A stretch of DNA of 64,000 bases from Thermanaerothrix daxensis (GTDB taxonomy: Bacteria > Chloroflexota > Anaerolineae > Anaerolineales > Anaerolineaceae), in NCBI RefSeq assembly GCF_001306145.1, contig NZ_LGKO01000002.1:806001-870000 (forward strand), read 5' to 3'. Positions within the stretch are counted from its first letter, which is position 1. Each line of letters opens with the position of its first letter. Of this stretch, positions 34,394 through 43,764 are shown in pieces. Position numbers and translations under genes: made by a program. The notes below the pieces were generated by a model that was given only the letters and a program-made list of their open reading frames with translations, ran no database searches and was not told where the DNA came from.

Positions 34394-35508
34394 TTTGCGT
34401 CCTCCCGCATTGGCACGCCCGCAGATCGGGTTGCCAGGGTCCTGACCAGATTAGCCAGGTTAGCTGCGGCATCGGGGATAGCCAAAGTACGCATGGCTTC
34501 TCCCATTTGGCGCAGGCGTTGAGGGTCGCCGAAAAGTTCTTGCAGGGTGGGTATTAAGGTTTCCGCAAGCGTATCATCCGAGAGGACTACGGCGGCGCCT
34601 CGCTCACTCAAGTATTGCGCATTGGTGGCCTGGTAGCGCCAGGCATAGGGGTAAGGGACCAAAATGGCAGGTAAGCCAAACAGGGGGAGTTCACCCAGGG
34701 TTGAAGCACCGGCACGGCAAAGGATCAGGTCAGAAGCGGCGAAGGCAGCACCAATGTCCTCATGTAAATAGGGATGGGCATGGTAACGTGAGCGAAGATC
34801 GGTGGGCAGATAGGCAACATGTTGCTGAATCTCAGGCCAATCTGTTGAGCCTGTGAGGTGAATTACCTGTGCCAGGGATAAAATGGCTTCCAGGTTTGCA
34901 GTTACGGCGCGGTTGATCGAACGGGCCCCTTTGCTACCTCCCATGACCAGCAAGACGGGAGCCTCCGGGGTCAGGCCCAGTATCTCCCGCGCATGTTCGC
35001 GTTTCCAATTGCGTAACTCGGCACGGGTGGGGTAACCCGTGACTACTACGTGCTTTCGCGGGGAGAAGTAACGACGTGATTCTGGAACGGTTACGGCGAT
35101 GGTGTGGGCAAAGCGGCTCATGAGATTGAGGGCCAGGCCGGGTTCGATATCGGGCACGTATACCAGGCTGGGGATGGAACGGCCGGCAATTGCCATGGGC
35201 ACCCCGACATAACCGCCAGTAAAGAGCAAGACATCAGGCTTGTAGGTGCGAAGAATTTGATGCGCCGCCAGAGTCCCGCGTATCAGTTGGATAATGTTGC
35301 CCGGTAAGCGACGCCAGCCGACCCCGTGAACGCCGGCGGCTGGGATGGCCTGAAAGGGGATACCGGTACGCGCTACCAAATCCCGCTCCATGCCTCCCTC
35401 GCTCCCAACCCAAAGGACGGCTTCAGGTTCATTGCTCAATGCCTGAAGGATGGCGAGGGCGGGATACACGCCGCCGCCGGTCCCCCCGGCGCAAACTAAC
35501 AACCGCAC
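34390..35508 (-). CDS. murG: UDP-GlcNAc:lipid I GlcNAc transferase MurG
   Basis: 372 residues, GT-B fold. LLVCAGGTGGGVYPALAIL is the acceptor-side loop, and ILCRAGASTLGELPLFGLPAILVPYPYA the donor-binding motif. It turns lipid I into lipid II on the cytoplasmic membrane face. Start GTG 35508 with AAAGGAGG seven bases upstream. The ATG 35541 reading lies upstream of that ribosome site. The gene overlaps ftsW by about 80 bp because the glycine loop must be near the N-terminus. It overlaps cvpA by four bases. Confidence 0.95.
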   Translation of the reverse strand: MRLLVCAGGTGGGVYPALAILQALSNEPEAVLWVGSEGGMERDLVARTGIPFQAIPAAGVHGVGWRRLPGNIIQLIRGTLAAHQILRTYKPDVLLFTGGYVGVPMAIAGRSIPSLVYVPDIEPGLALNLMSRFAHTIAVTVPESRRYFSPRKHVVVTGYPTRAELRNWKREHAREILGLTPEAPVLLVMGGSKGARSINRAVTANLEAILSLAQVIHLTGSTDWPEIQQHVAYLPTDLRSRYHAHPYLHEDIGAAFAASDLILCRAGASTLGELPLFGLPAILVPYPYAWRYQATNAQYLSERGAAVVLSDDTLAETLIPTLQELFGDPQRLRQMGEAMRTLAIPDAAANLANLVRTLATRSAGVPMREDAK

Positions 35509-36679
35509 CGTAGATCCTCCTTTCCGTGGTTTCCTGCTCACGTGCAGAAACGCGTGCCACGCTCATCAGCAGACCAACCCCGGCCAATGTGGTCACAAGG
35601 CTGGAGCCGCCAATGCTGACAAAGGGAAGCACGTTCCCGGTTGCCGGTAAGAGATTGAGCATGGCAAGAATGTTCATCAATGCTTCCAGGGTGATCCAGA
35701 GCGAAATACCTGCAGCGATCAGTGCCCCGGCCATGTCAGGGGCGCGTCGCGCAATTAGCAGGCCTCGCCACAAAACGACCAGATAAGCGGCAATGAGGAG
35801 AGACGCACCAACCAAACCGGTTTCTTCCACGATCACAGCAAAGATGCTGTCGTGGTGGGGCAGGGGTAGACTGGTCAGTTTGGTTGTACCTTCGCCAATG
35901 CCGACCCCCAAAATACCCCCTCGTACGACGGCTTCCTGAGCCCGTTGGATGTGATAGGACGCTGCCAGTGGGTCCTGTAAGCCGGCAATGAAATCGCGAA
36001 TGCGGGTTTGGCCGGTGGATGAGAAGGTGGTCACGAAGACTGCGACCACGCCAACCACGAGGATGATCAGAAGTATCTGGCGCAAATCCACCCCGGCCAG
36101 GAAGAAGAGCAATCCTCCGATGGCAAGGATAGTAAGTGCGGTGGAGATGTCGGGTTCCAGGAGGATCAATCCCGCTACCAGCCCTAGAATGAAAATCAAG
36201 GGCAGAAGGCCGAAGGTAATCTTATTGAGTACCTCTCGCTTAGACTGAAGCCAGACTGCCAAGTAAAGGATCGTCACCAGTTTTGCCAGTTCTGCTGGTT
36301 GAATGGAGCCCCCCAATAAAGTGCGCCGGGAGTAGTTGAGGGTTTGCCCAAAAATTAATACCGCCAGCAATAAAACAATGGTCGCGCCCATCATCCAAAG
36401 GACAAACGGGTAGAAGCGCCGATAATCAAAGTACATTAGAAATGTCGCGATCACAGAGCCAACAATTGCCCACTTAATTTGATTGGTGAAGAAGTAAGAG
36501 ACACTGCGCCCCTGGGTGTGAGCAGCGGAAGGCATCCATGAGGCGGAGTACACCATTAGGAGCCCGAAGCCCAGCAGAAATACCAATGCCAGGAAAAGCG
36601 GAATATCCAGGCTCAGGCGGAGCGGGCGGGGGCGTGCGAGTGGTGGTGTGGAGGAGTTTACGGTAGTTGCTTCACCCAT
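35429..36679 (-). CDS. ftsW: Lipid II polymerase FtsW (SEDS family)
   Basis: 416 residues with about ten membrane segments. GSIQPAELAKL, LLEPDISTALTI, LPHHDSIFAVIVEETGLVG and GNVLPFVSIGGSSLV are the SEDS motifs, with the catalytic Asp in LEPD. It polymerises lipid II together with its cognate PBP (FtsI, encoded at 40469). A basic C-terminal tail (RRGDRRRRVSRPRH) is long and lies in the overlap with murG. The start overlaps murD by 22 bp. Confidence 0.95.
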   Translation of the reverse strand: MGEATTVNSSTPPLARPRPLRLSLDIPLFLALVFLLGFGLLMVYSASWMPSAAHTQGRSVSYFFTNQIKWAIVGSVIATFLMYFDYRRFYPFVLWMMGATIVLLLAVLIFGQTLNYSRRTLLGGSIQPAELAKLVTILYLAVWLQSKREVLNKITFGLLPLIFILGLVAGLILLEPDISTALTILAIGGLLFFLAGVDLRQILLIILVVGVVAVFVTTFSSTGQTRIRDFIAGLQDPLAASYHIQRAQEAVVRGGILGVGIGEGTTKLTSLPLPHHDSIFAVIVEETGLVGASLLIAAYLVVLWRGLLIARRAPDMAGALIAAGISLWITLEALMNILAMLNLLPATGNVLPFVSIGGSSLVTTLAGVGLLMSVARVSAREQETTERRIYGAVVSLRRGDRRRRVSRPRHPSGIEQ

Positions 36680-38049
36680 TGGCGGAAAGCCTCCCCTCGT
36701 GCTTCAAAATCTCGAAAGGCATCAAAACTAGTGCAGCCTGGTGAGAGCAAGACCACGTCTCCGGGTTCGGCCACGCGGGCCGCGGCGAGAACGGCCTCCT
36801 CCAGGGTTGGGCAGTGCTCTAGGGTGTAAGGACGCTGCCCGGATTGTTGCGGTCCCAGGGCCTGCAAAATCTTGTTGGCCGATTCTCCAAAAACGATCAC
36901 ATGATCCACCCGTTCGTGGATTAACCGTGCCAGATCCTCCCAGGGCAGATTTTTATCTCGCCCCCCCAGGAGGAGCACTATGGGCTCGCTAAAGGCTCGA
37001 ATGGCGGCTGCGGTGCGTTCGGGGGCGGTTGCAATGGAATCGTTGTACCAAGCCACGCCACGCCACATACGCACCAGTTCCAAACGATGGGGCACGCCAG
37101 TGAACTCGCGGATAACCTCACGGGCCACTTCCGGTGGCCACCCTGCTGCCATCGCAATGGCCAGGGCCGCCAATACGTTGGCAACATTATGTTCACCCCG
37201 CAAGTGGATCTCATCTCGGGCAAACAGGGGGTGGGTTTCTGTGCCGTTCCACCAGCACAGCGTGTTGTTGTTGAGGTAGGTACCAATCTCGCCCTGGGGC
37301 GGGTGCCCAAACCCGAAGGTTACCAGGCGACCGCGCACCTTATCACGGAGGGCCCAAGTTCCACTATCCTCCCGGTTAAGAATGGCTGTGTCTGTTTCGC
37401 TTTGGTGCAGAAGAATGTTGGCTTTGGCCGCCTGATAGGCTTCAAATGTGCCGTGACGGTCAAGATGATTGGGGGTGATGTTTAAAATCGCGCCAATAGT
37501 AGGTGAGCGGGCCATTAATTCTAGTTGAAAGGATGAGAGTTCCATAATGGCTACGTCGTGCGGTTGCATCTCATCCAGATAGGTGATAAGAGGAGTTCCA
37601 ATGTTGCCTCCTACCCAGGCGCGGCGCGGGGGCTGCAAGGCACGTTCGGCAATGAGTCCGACCAGCGTTGTAGTCGTGGTCTTGCCGGCTGAACCCGTAA
37701 TGCCGATTACCGGACACGGCGCATGCTCGAGGAAAATCTGTGAGTCATTGGAAAGCGGTATGCCCCGCCGAAGGGCTTCCTCGAGTATTGGAAGGGTAAG
37801 AGGCACACCGCCAGAGACGCATACCAGGTCAGTGTGGTCAAGCAACGAGATAGGATGTCCGCCCAGCACCCACTGGATATTTGGCAGGTCGGCCAGAGCC
37901 TGGCGGGCATTTTCCATTTGCTCCGCTGGTCGCTGATCGTTGAGCGTGACAAGAGCCCCGTGGGTGGCCAGGAAGCGGGCCAGTGCCAACCCTTGTCGGG
38001 CTGCGCCGATGATTAGAACGCGTTGACCTTGCCACTGAGTCGCCATCAT
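36658..38049 (-). CDS. murD: UDP-N-acetylmuramoylalanine--D-glutamate ligase
   Basis: 463 residues. VLIIGAARQGLALARFLATHG starts the UDP domain, PVIGITGSAGKTTTTTLVG is the P-loop, ILNITPNHLDRHGTFEAY carries the catalytic His, and GVPHRLELVR with SPGCTSFDAFRDFEARGEAF is the MurD-type C-terminus. It adds D-Glu to UDP-MurNAc-L-Ala. Coupled to mraY by ATGA. Confidence 0.97.
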   Translation of the reverse strand: MMATQWQGQRVLIIGAARQGLALARFLATHGALVTLNDQRPAEQMENARQALADLPNIQWVLGGHPISLLDHTDLVCVSGGVPLTLPILEEALRRGIPLSNDSQIFLEHAPCPVIGITGSAGKTTTTTLVGLIAERALQPPRRAWVGGNIGTPLITYLDEMQPHDVAIMELSSFQLELMARSPTIGAILNITPNHLDRHGTFEAYQAAKANILLHQSETDTAILNREDSGTWALRDKVRGRLVTFGFGHPPQGEIGTYLNNNTLCWWNGTETHPLFARDEIHLRGEHNVANVLAALAIAMAAGWPPEVAREVIREFTGVPHRLELVRMWRGVAWYNDSIATAPERTAAAIRAFSEPIVLLLGGRDKNLPWEDLARLIHERVDHVIVFGESANKILQALGPQQSGQRPYTLEHCPTLEEAVLAAARVAEPGDVVLLSPGCTSFDAFRDFEARGEAFRQWVKQLP

Positions 38050-39038
38050 ACGAGTGCCAGAGCCACACCAAACATTGCAAAGAGAAGACCGACCAACCAG
38101 AACCGTTGCACGACCTGGGTTTCACTCCACCCCCCCAGTTCAAAGTGATGATGAAGGGGTGCCATGCGAAAAATACGCTTGCCGCCAGTGGCTTTGAAGT
38201 AGGCCACCTGGATGATCACACTGAGCGCTTCACTGACCGGAATGATTGCGATAATAGGGAGGAGTAGCCACTGTCCGGTCATCAGGGCCACTACACCAAG
38301 TGTAGCTCCCAAGGAAAGAGAGCCGGTATCGCCCATAAAAAGCTGGGCGGGGTGCACATTCCACCACAAGAAGCCAAAGAGTGCCCCAACCAGAGTGAAG
38401 CAGAAGCGTCCCAGAAAGACTTGCCCCTGAAGCAGGGCAATTCCCCCATAGGCTGCGAAAGCCGTTGCGGTGATCAAACCGGCCAGGCCGTCTAGCCCAT
38501 CCGTGAGGTTGACGGCATTAGAGAGGCCTACGATAGTGAAGACGGCCAGGGGTATGTACAGATTCCCTAGCGTCAAAGGTTCTTGGACCCCAGGCCAGAA
38601 AAGTTCGGGCACTTGGAGGAGATATTTCAGGGCAAATGCCACAATCAACGCCAGACCAACCTGGAGCAGGAACTTCGTCCTGGCGCGCATGCCCAGCCCG
38701 CGCCGTGGCCCGCGAATTCCTTCCCAATCGTCAATGGCTCCTAAGAGTGCGAAGGAGAGCATGACCAGAAGGGGCAACAGAACCGAGCGACCAAGAACAG
38801 TGACTCCAATGAGTGAGGCCGCATTAAGAAGAACAGTGACTAACGTCACCGGCAAGATAATCAGGACACCTCCCATGGTGGGCGTGCCCATTTTGGCAAA
38901 ATGGCGGTCGGGTCCTTCCACACGGATCAACTTGCCGATGCGAAAATGGCGCAATACCCGCAAGAGAGGCGGCCCCCAGATGACAGCCAGCATAAAACTC
39001 AATCCGCTTAAGGCCAATGCCAATGAGGTCTCTCTCAT
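38046..39038 (-). CDS. mraY: Phospho-N-acetylmuramoyl-pentapeptide transferase
   Basis: 330 residues with about nine to ten membrane segments. FAKMGTPTMGGVLIILP, GAIDDWEGI and SNAVNLTDGLDGLAGL are the conserved loops with the Mg2+ Asp residues, and APLHHHFELGGWSETQVV is the MraY-specific HHH loop. It makes lipid I from UDP-MurNAc-pentapeptide and undecaprenyl phosphate. It overlaps murF and murD by four bases each. Confidence 0.97.
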   Translation of the reverse strand: MRETSLALALSGLSFMLAVIWGPPLLRVLRHFRIGKLIRVEGPDRHFAKMGTPTMGGVLIILPVTLVTVLLNAASLIGVTVLGRSVLLPLLVMLSFALLGAIDDWEGIRGPRRGLGMRARTKFLLQVGLALIVAFALKYLLQVPELFWPGVQEPLTLGNLYIPLAVFTIVGLSNAVNLTDGLDGLAGLITATAFAAYGGIALLQGQVFLGRFCFTLVGALFGFLWWNVHPAQLFMGDTGSLSLGATLGVVALMTGQWLLLPIIAIIPVSEALSVIIQVAYFKATGGKRIFRMAPLHHHFELGGWSETQVVQRFWLVGLLFAMFGVALALV

Positions 39039-40459
39039 GCGGTTTCCTCCAATGCAGCCACGATGCGATCCATTCGTAAACCGTGGGATCCCTTTATCAG
39101 CACCACATCTCCTTCCTTCAGAAGATGGCGTAAGACCTCGACAGCATGTGGCACATCTTCCACGTGAACGACCTGCTCTGCAGGCAAACCGGCTTTCACT
39201 GCCGCTTCGGCGATCATACGTGCGCGCGTGCCCAGGGTAACCAGGTGATCAGCCACCTCGGCCGCACGGATGCCGACCAGGCGATGTCCCTCGGCCTCGT
39301 ATGGCCCGAGTTCCAGCATGTCACCCAGAACGGCAATTTTACGCCCTTCAATCTCATTTAGCAGATTCAGGGCTGCCAGCATCGACTCGGGTGCCGCATT
39401 ATAAGAGTCATCCAGGACCAGGGCACCGTTAGGCAAGCGCACCGCTACTAGACGTAGTTGATTGCGCGCTTGTTGTAATCCTTGGATGATTTCTTGCCAT
39501 GAGAGGCCACATACCAGGCCTGCCGCTGCCGCACGCAAGGCCGTTTGCACGGCGTGGCGACCTAGCATTGGCACGCGCAAATGCAGAGTTTCATGTCCAA
39601 AATGAAGGCGAAAACGCAATCCCTTTAATCCTTGGCTTTCGATCTCATCTGCCCACAGATCGGCTGCCGGACTCAGACCGTAGTAGAAAACGCGGGCGCG
39701 TGTCTTGTCGGCCATCCAGCGTACCCAGGGGTCATCGTGATTGAGGATTGCAATACCTTCCGGGGCCGCTGGGAGGGCCTGAACCAGTTCGGATTTTCCG
39801 CGCGCAATGGCTTCTTGTGATCCCGCGCGTTCAGCATGGACCGTCCCCACGTTCGTGATGATCCCAATTTGAGGTTGGGCGAGTTCGCAAAGGAACGCGA
39901 TTTCTCCTGGCACGTAGAAGCCCATCTCCAGCACAGCGCAGTCGTAACCCGCTCCCAGACGCAACAACGTTAGCGGTAACCCAATCTCATTATTGAGGTT
40001 CCCGGGGTTTTTCAATGTGCGGTAGCGCTGGCTCAGTACTTCGGCCACTACCTCTTTTGTGGTTGATTTCCCCACAGAGCCGGTAATGCCAATGACGCGC
40101 GATGAGAACTTGCGCCGCCAGAAGCGTGCAATCTCTTGGAGGGCGCGCAGGGTATCCGATACCCGGATCATAAAGGGCGGATTTGGAAGGGTGGGGCCTA
40201 ACTCCACGGACTCCGAGGTCAAGTCGAGACAGGGACGGTTTATTGCTACCTCACGTTGTACAAATGCCACCAAGGCACCCCGTTCAAATGCTTGCCCCAC
40301 AAAGTCGTGACCATCGGTGCGCTCACCCGGTAACGCAAAGAACATCCCGCCAGGGAGGACCTGACGTGAATCAATGGCGGCCTCGCTTAGGGTTAGCCGT
40401 TCTGCAGAGGCCAGGCGTTTGCCGGTGAGCGCTTCCAGAATGTCACTCAAGGTAATCAT
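39035..40459 (-). CDS. murF: UDP-MurNAc-tripeptide--D-alanyl-D-alanine ligase
   Basis: 474 residues. AIDSRQVLPGGMFFALPGERTDGHDF is the N-terminal MurE/F fold, GITGSVGKSTTKEVVAEVL the P-loop and DDSYNAAPESMLAALNLL with DMLELGPYEAEGHR the MurF C-terminal motifs. It adds D-Ala-D-Ala. It lies directly behind ftsI (9-bp gap), where murE is normally found, so murE is missing from this cluster. Confidence 0.95.
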   Translation of the reverse strand: MITLSDILEALTGKRLASAERLTLSEAAIDSRQVLPGGMFFALPGERTDGHDFVGQAFERGALVAFVQREVAINRPCLDLTSESVELGPTLPNPPFMIRVSDTLRALQEIARFWRRKFSSRVIGITGSVGKSTTKEVVAEVLSQRYRTLKNPGNLNNEIGLPLTLLRLGAGYDCAVLEMGFYVPGEIAFLCELAQPQIGIITNVGTVHAERAGSQEAIARGKSELVQALPAAPEGIAILNHDDPWVRWMADKTRARVFYYGLSPAADLWADEIESQGLKGLRFRLHFGHETLHLRVPMLGRHAVQTALRAAAAGLVCGLSWQEIIQGLQQARNQLRLVAVRLPNGALVLDDSYNAAPESMLAALNLLNEIEGRKIAVLGDMLELGPYEAEGHRLVGIRAAEVADHLVTLGTRARMIAEAAVKAGLPAEQVVHVEDVPHAVEVLRHLLKEGDVVLIKGSHGLRMDRIVAALEETA

Positions 40460-40468
40460 ACACGTTCC

Positions 40469-42292
40469 TCAGGGTTGCTTCATTTGCTGACGAACTTCAT
40501 CGGGTGGAATACGCAGGATGGTAACCACCTTTTCCACAACATCATGGAATACCGGTGCGGCAATGACAGAAGCCCAGGGAGAGGCAACGGGCTTTTCCAT
40601 CCAGATGTATACGATAAATTGCGGGTCATCTACCGGCCCCCACCCCACGAATGAGGCATTGGTGAGCGGGGAGGTGTAGCCTTGGGCCGTGGGAATGCTG
40701 GCTGTGCCGGTCTTACCGGCCAGGCGGTAGCCAGGTACAAGCGCTGGAGAGGCTTCATTGGCCAGCGCGTTAGCCAGCATCTCGCTAAGAGTTCGGGCGG
40801 TTTCGGCTTTAATCGGCGCGGTCATCAATTTGGGCGAGACTTCAATTTGCTGACCGTTGCGGATATAGGCTTTGACAATGTGGGGGGCCATTATCTTGCC
40901 TTCGTTGGCGACTGCCGAGATTGCGGCGATCATCTGAATGGGGGTCACCGAAACGCCCTGACCGAATGAATTGGTGCCCAAGTCTACCTCGTGCCAGTCC
41001 GTGTCCCCAGGGCGCCGGAGAGGGTAGAGGGCTTCGTAAGATAGGTCAATCCCGGTGCGCCGACCAATCCCAAAGGCTTCCAGGTATCGGTAAAAGCGCG
41101 TAGGCCCCATTTGGTCGGCCACCCAGGCCAGACAGGCGTTGATGGAGTGCTGCATGCAGCCGGTCATGTCCTGCATTCCCCACACGGTGTATTCCCAGTT
41201 GTGGAGGGGGATACCACCGACAACGTAACTTCCAACATCCAGGAAGGTGGATTCTGGGGTCACCACACCGCTATCCAGCCCTCCGGCCATGGTTAGCACT
41301 TTAAAGACGGAGCCAGGTTCATAAACCTGAGAGATAGCCCGGTTGAAAGTTGGAATGTCTATGATCTCTGGATAAGTCCAGTAACGATTAAGGTTATACC
41401 GGGGGGTACTGGTCATTCCCAAAATCTCACCATTGCGCGGGTTGGCGACAATAATCGTCACGGCTTCAGCACCACTGGATTCGCGTGCCTGGTCGGCGAT
41501 TTGTTCTATGGCAGCCTGAATCTCGCGGTCGAGGGTTAGGATCAGGCTGCTTCCGGGTGGAATGGGTGGTAGACTGTCAATTTTGCGGGGGTCTTTCGGC
41601 AGACGGACCTGGATCGGTGTGCCGGCCAGGAGATTATCGTAGTACTCTTCAACCCCCAGGTGGCCACCGCACCAATCCCCGTTCTCCTGGCATCCGACGA
41701 CGTTCTCCGGGCGCTTGAGAAAGTTTACAAACCCCAGAACATTGGACGCCAAATCATTTTCGGGGTAATAGCGCATAGGATGGGCTGACCAGTATAATCC
41801 GGTCAGATTTAGGGGCGTTTTATTTTCCCTGGCGGTTTTGATCTTATCCTCAAGGGCCCGAATCTTCTGAGCGGGCACAAAGTCGGCAATTGTCACAAAT
41901 TCGGCTTTACCCTTTTGATAAGGGGTTTCGGCAGCTACTTTTATTTCGGCGTAACCAGGACTTTCTAGGATTTCGGAAAGGGTTCGTGCAATGGTTTCGG
42001 CACTTCGCGCGCGCTGGACCTCATCCAAAGCTACGCCAATTTCGTAAACCTCCACGTTCCCGGCCAGGAGGTTCCCCCAGCGATCAAAAATTTCTCCCCG
42101 TTCCGGATAGAGGGTGCGGGTCTCGTAATTGTAGAGGGCTTCGCCAATTTTGGGAAGTTCCTGAGCGCGTGCGTCCGTTTGTAAATAGATGATTTTTATG
42201 ACTGCCAGCACGCCCAGGAGTGAAAAGACGACTCCCAGCAGGTAAAATCGGGAAAGAGAAATGGGATGGGGGGCTGATGGGGCGGTATTCAC
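40469..42292 (-). CDS. ftsI: Division transpeptidase (class B PBP, FtsI type)
   Basis: 607 residues. One membrane segment (about 14-34), the non-catalytic pedestal, then the transpeptidase: SVFK with the nucleophile Ser (in EPGSVFKVLT), the SIN triad (QHSINACLAW) and KTGTASIP. No PASTA domains are present. It crosslinks septal peptidoglycan with FtsW. The start is GTG 42292, overlapping the ftsL stop (GTGA). Confidence 0.93.
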   Translation of the reverse strand: MNTAPSAPHPISLSRFYLLGVVFSLLGVLAVIKIIYLQTDARAQELPKIGEALYNYETRTLYPERGEIFDRWGNLLAGNVEVYEIGVALDEVQRARSAETIARTLSEILESPGYAEIKVAAETPYQKGKAEFVTIADFVPAQKIRALEDKIKTARENKTPLNLTGLYWSAHPMRYYPENDLASNVLGFVNFLKRPENVVGCQENGDWCGGHLGVEEYYDNLLAGTPIQVRLPKDPRKIDSLPPIPPGSSLILTLDREIQAAIEQIADQARESSGAEAVTIIVANPRNGEILGMTSTPRYNLNRYWTYPEIIDIPTFNRAISQVYEPGSVFKVLTMAGGLDSGVVTPESTFLDVGSYVVGGIPLHNWEYTVWGMQDMTGCMQHSINACLAWVADQMGPTRFYRYLEAFGIGRRTGIDLSYEALYPLRRPGDTDWHEVDLGTNSFGQGVSVTPIQMIAAISAVANEGKIMAPHIVKAYIRNGQQIEVSPKLMTAPIKAETARTLSEMLANALANEASPALVPGYRLAGKTGTASIPTAQGYTSPLTNASFVGWGPVDDPQFIVYIWMEKPVASPWASVIAAPVFHDVVEKVVTILRIPPDEVRQQMKQP

Positions 42293-42801
42293 GGTTGGGT
42301 CCCCCTGGCATTAACTCGTAATTGCAAAATCTCTTCCAGCATCCAGTCCCATAGAGATTGCTTGTAAGCTGGCTTAATCAGAGGCTCGGGCTTCGAAGAA
42401 GGGGGCGGGGCGAGTTGGGCTTCCTGGCGTACCATGGAGGGGGCCACCGGCACGTAGAGCGCTTGGGACATATCTGCTGGTTGGAATCCCAGGTCACGGG
42501 CGCGCTGAGCCATTACACTTGCCGAAGTCAGACTGGCAAGTTCGGAACGGAGGCTGGCTATTTCCAGGGTTTGAGCCTCGCGCGTGGCTTCAAGGTACGA
42601 GATTTGATACCCCACCTCGGTAGCCTGAGCAGAGATGCTGAGGTAAATTCCGGCAACCAGGGCAATCAGAGCGAATACCGCCAGCCCCAAGCCGATCCAT
42701 TTTATCTGGATGCGCCATGGGGATTCGCGATAAGCCTGAGAAAGGATTCGATCCATGGTGGTTTTCTGCTCACTCATCCTGAAGGTTTGAAAATCGATCA
42801 T
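42289..42801 (-). CDS. ftsL: FtsL-like bitopic protein
   Basis: 170 residues: a short cytoplasmic N-terminus, one membrane segment (about 36-57) and a coiled coil (YQISYLEATREAQTLEIASLRSELASL) followed by ARDLGFQPAD, the FtsL/DivIC-like ending, and a Pro-rich tail. Position between rsmH and ftsI and this architecture identify it. Sequence conservation of FtsL is weak in general. ATG 42801 overlaps the rsmH stop. Confidence 0.75.
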   Translation of the reverse strand: MIDFQTFRMSEQKTTMDRILSQAYRESPWRIQIKWIGLGLAVFALIALVAGIYLSISAQATEVGYQISYLEATREAQTLEIASLRSELASLTSASVMAQRARDLGFQPADMSQALYVPVAPSMVRQEAQLAPPPSSKPEPLIKPAYKQSLWDWMLEEILQLRVNARGTQP

Positions 42802-43751
42802 GCAATACTCATGCCAGGTGGGATCTTTTCGGCCACGCGCAGGCGGGCGCTGCGAGCACGGGGATTAGCCCGAATCTCCTCTTCCTGGGGGGTGATTGGG
42901 CGACGGGTAATCTCGCGTAGGGTGGCCTGATGCCCGCAAGTGCATTGGGGTTGTTGTGGCGGACAAAGGCACTGGGTGCTCTCACGACGGAAGAACTGCT
43001 TGACAATGCGATCTTCCAGAGAGTGGAAAGCGATCACCGCCAGGCGTCCGCCAGGAGCCAGAGCGGTAACCGCTTGAGGAAGTGCTACTTCCAGGCGTTC
43101 CAACTCGCGGTTAACGGCAATACGTAGAGCCTGGAAGGTGCGGGTTGCGGGGTGGATTTCTTGAGAATATCGCCCAACTGCACGACGGATGACCTCGGCC
43201 AGTTCACGGGTGGTAGAGAGTGGGCGATTTTGGACAATTGCGCGCGCGATCCGGCGCGCATAGCGTTCCTCCCCATATCGCCAGATCAAATCAGCCAGTG
43301 CGTTTTCTGAGAGCGTGTTGACCAAATCTGCCGCGGTAAGAGTATCGGCCGGATCAAACCGCATATCGAGGGGACCTTCCTGAAAGAACGAAAACCCTCG
43401 CTCGGCCTGGTCGAGTTGCATAGAAGAGACACCCAAATCAAACAGAATTCCGTTCACGCTCTCCCATCCTACGACTTGTAACTGGGTCAGCAGGGTATCA
43501 TAGGCAGCCTGGATCAGAGTATAGCGCCCGGAGAAAACCGAAAGGCGCTGGCTTGCGAGTGCCAACGCCTGTGGGTCTCGATCCAGTCCCAGAAGTTGTC
43601 CCTCTGGCGAACTGGCTTCCAAAATGCCCCAGGCGTGTCCACCGGCCCCCACAGTTGCATCCACATACTTTCCTGGGCTGCGCGGCATTAAGGCGTTTAT
43701 CACTTCTTGATAAAGTACGGGTTGGTGCGGTAATGAGACTGGCGTGCTCAT
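42798..43751 (-). CDS. rsmH: 16S rRNA (cytosine-1402-N4)-methyltransferase
   Basis: 317 residues from ATG 43751 (MSTPVSLPHQPVLYQEVINAL). VDATVGAGGHAWGIL is the SAM motif, LFDLGVSSMQLDQAERGFSF the RsmH signature, and HSLEDRIVKQFFRR the C-terminal motif. A longer reading to 43850 runs into mraZ and is not needed. A Cys-rich insert (CLCPPQQPQCTC) is unusual. It methylates C1402 in the ribosomal P site. It lies 13 bp after mraZ. Confidence 0.94.
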   Translation of the reverse strand: MSTPVSLPHQPVLYQEVINALMPRSPGKYVDATVGAGGHAWGILEASSPEGQLLGLDRDPQALALASQRLSVFSGRYTLIQAAYDTLLTQLQVVGWESVNGILFDLGVSSMQLDQAERGFSFFQEGPLDMRFDPADTLTAADLVNTLSENALADLIWRYGEERYARRIARAIVQNRPLSTTRELAEVIRRAVGRYSQEIHPATRTFQALRIAVNRELERLEVALPQAVTALAPGGRLAVIAFHSLEDRIVKQFFRRESTQCLCPPQQPQCTCGHQATLREITRRPITPQEEEIRANPRARSARLRVAEKIPPGMSIA

Positions 43752-43764
43752 TGGGCTGAGGTGG

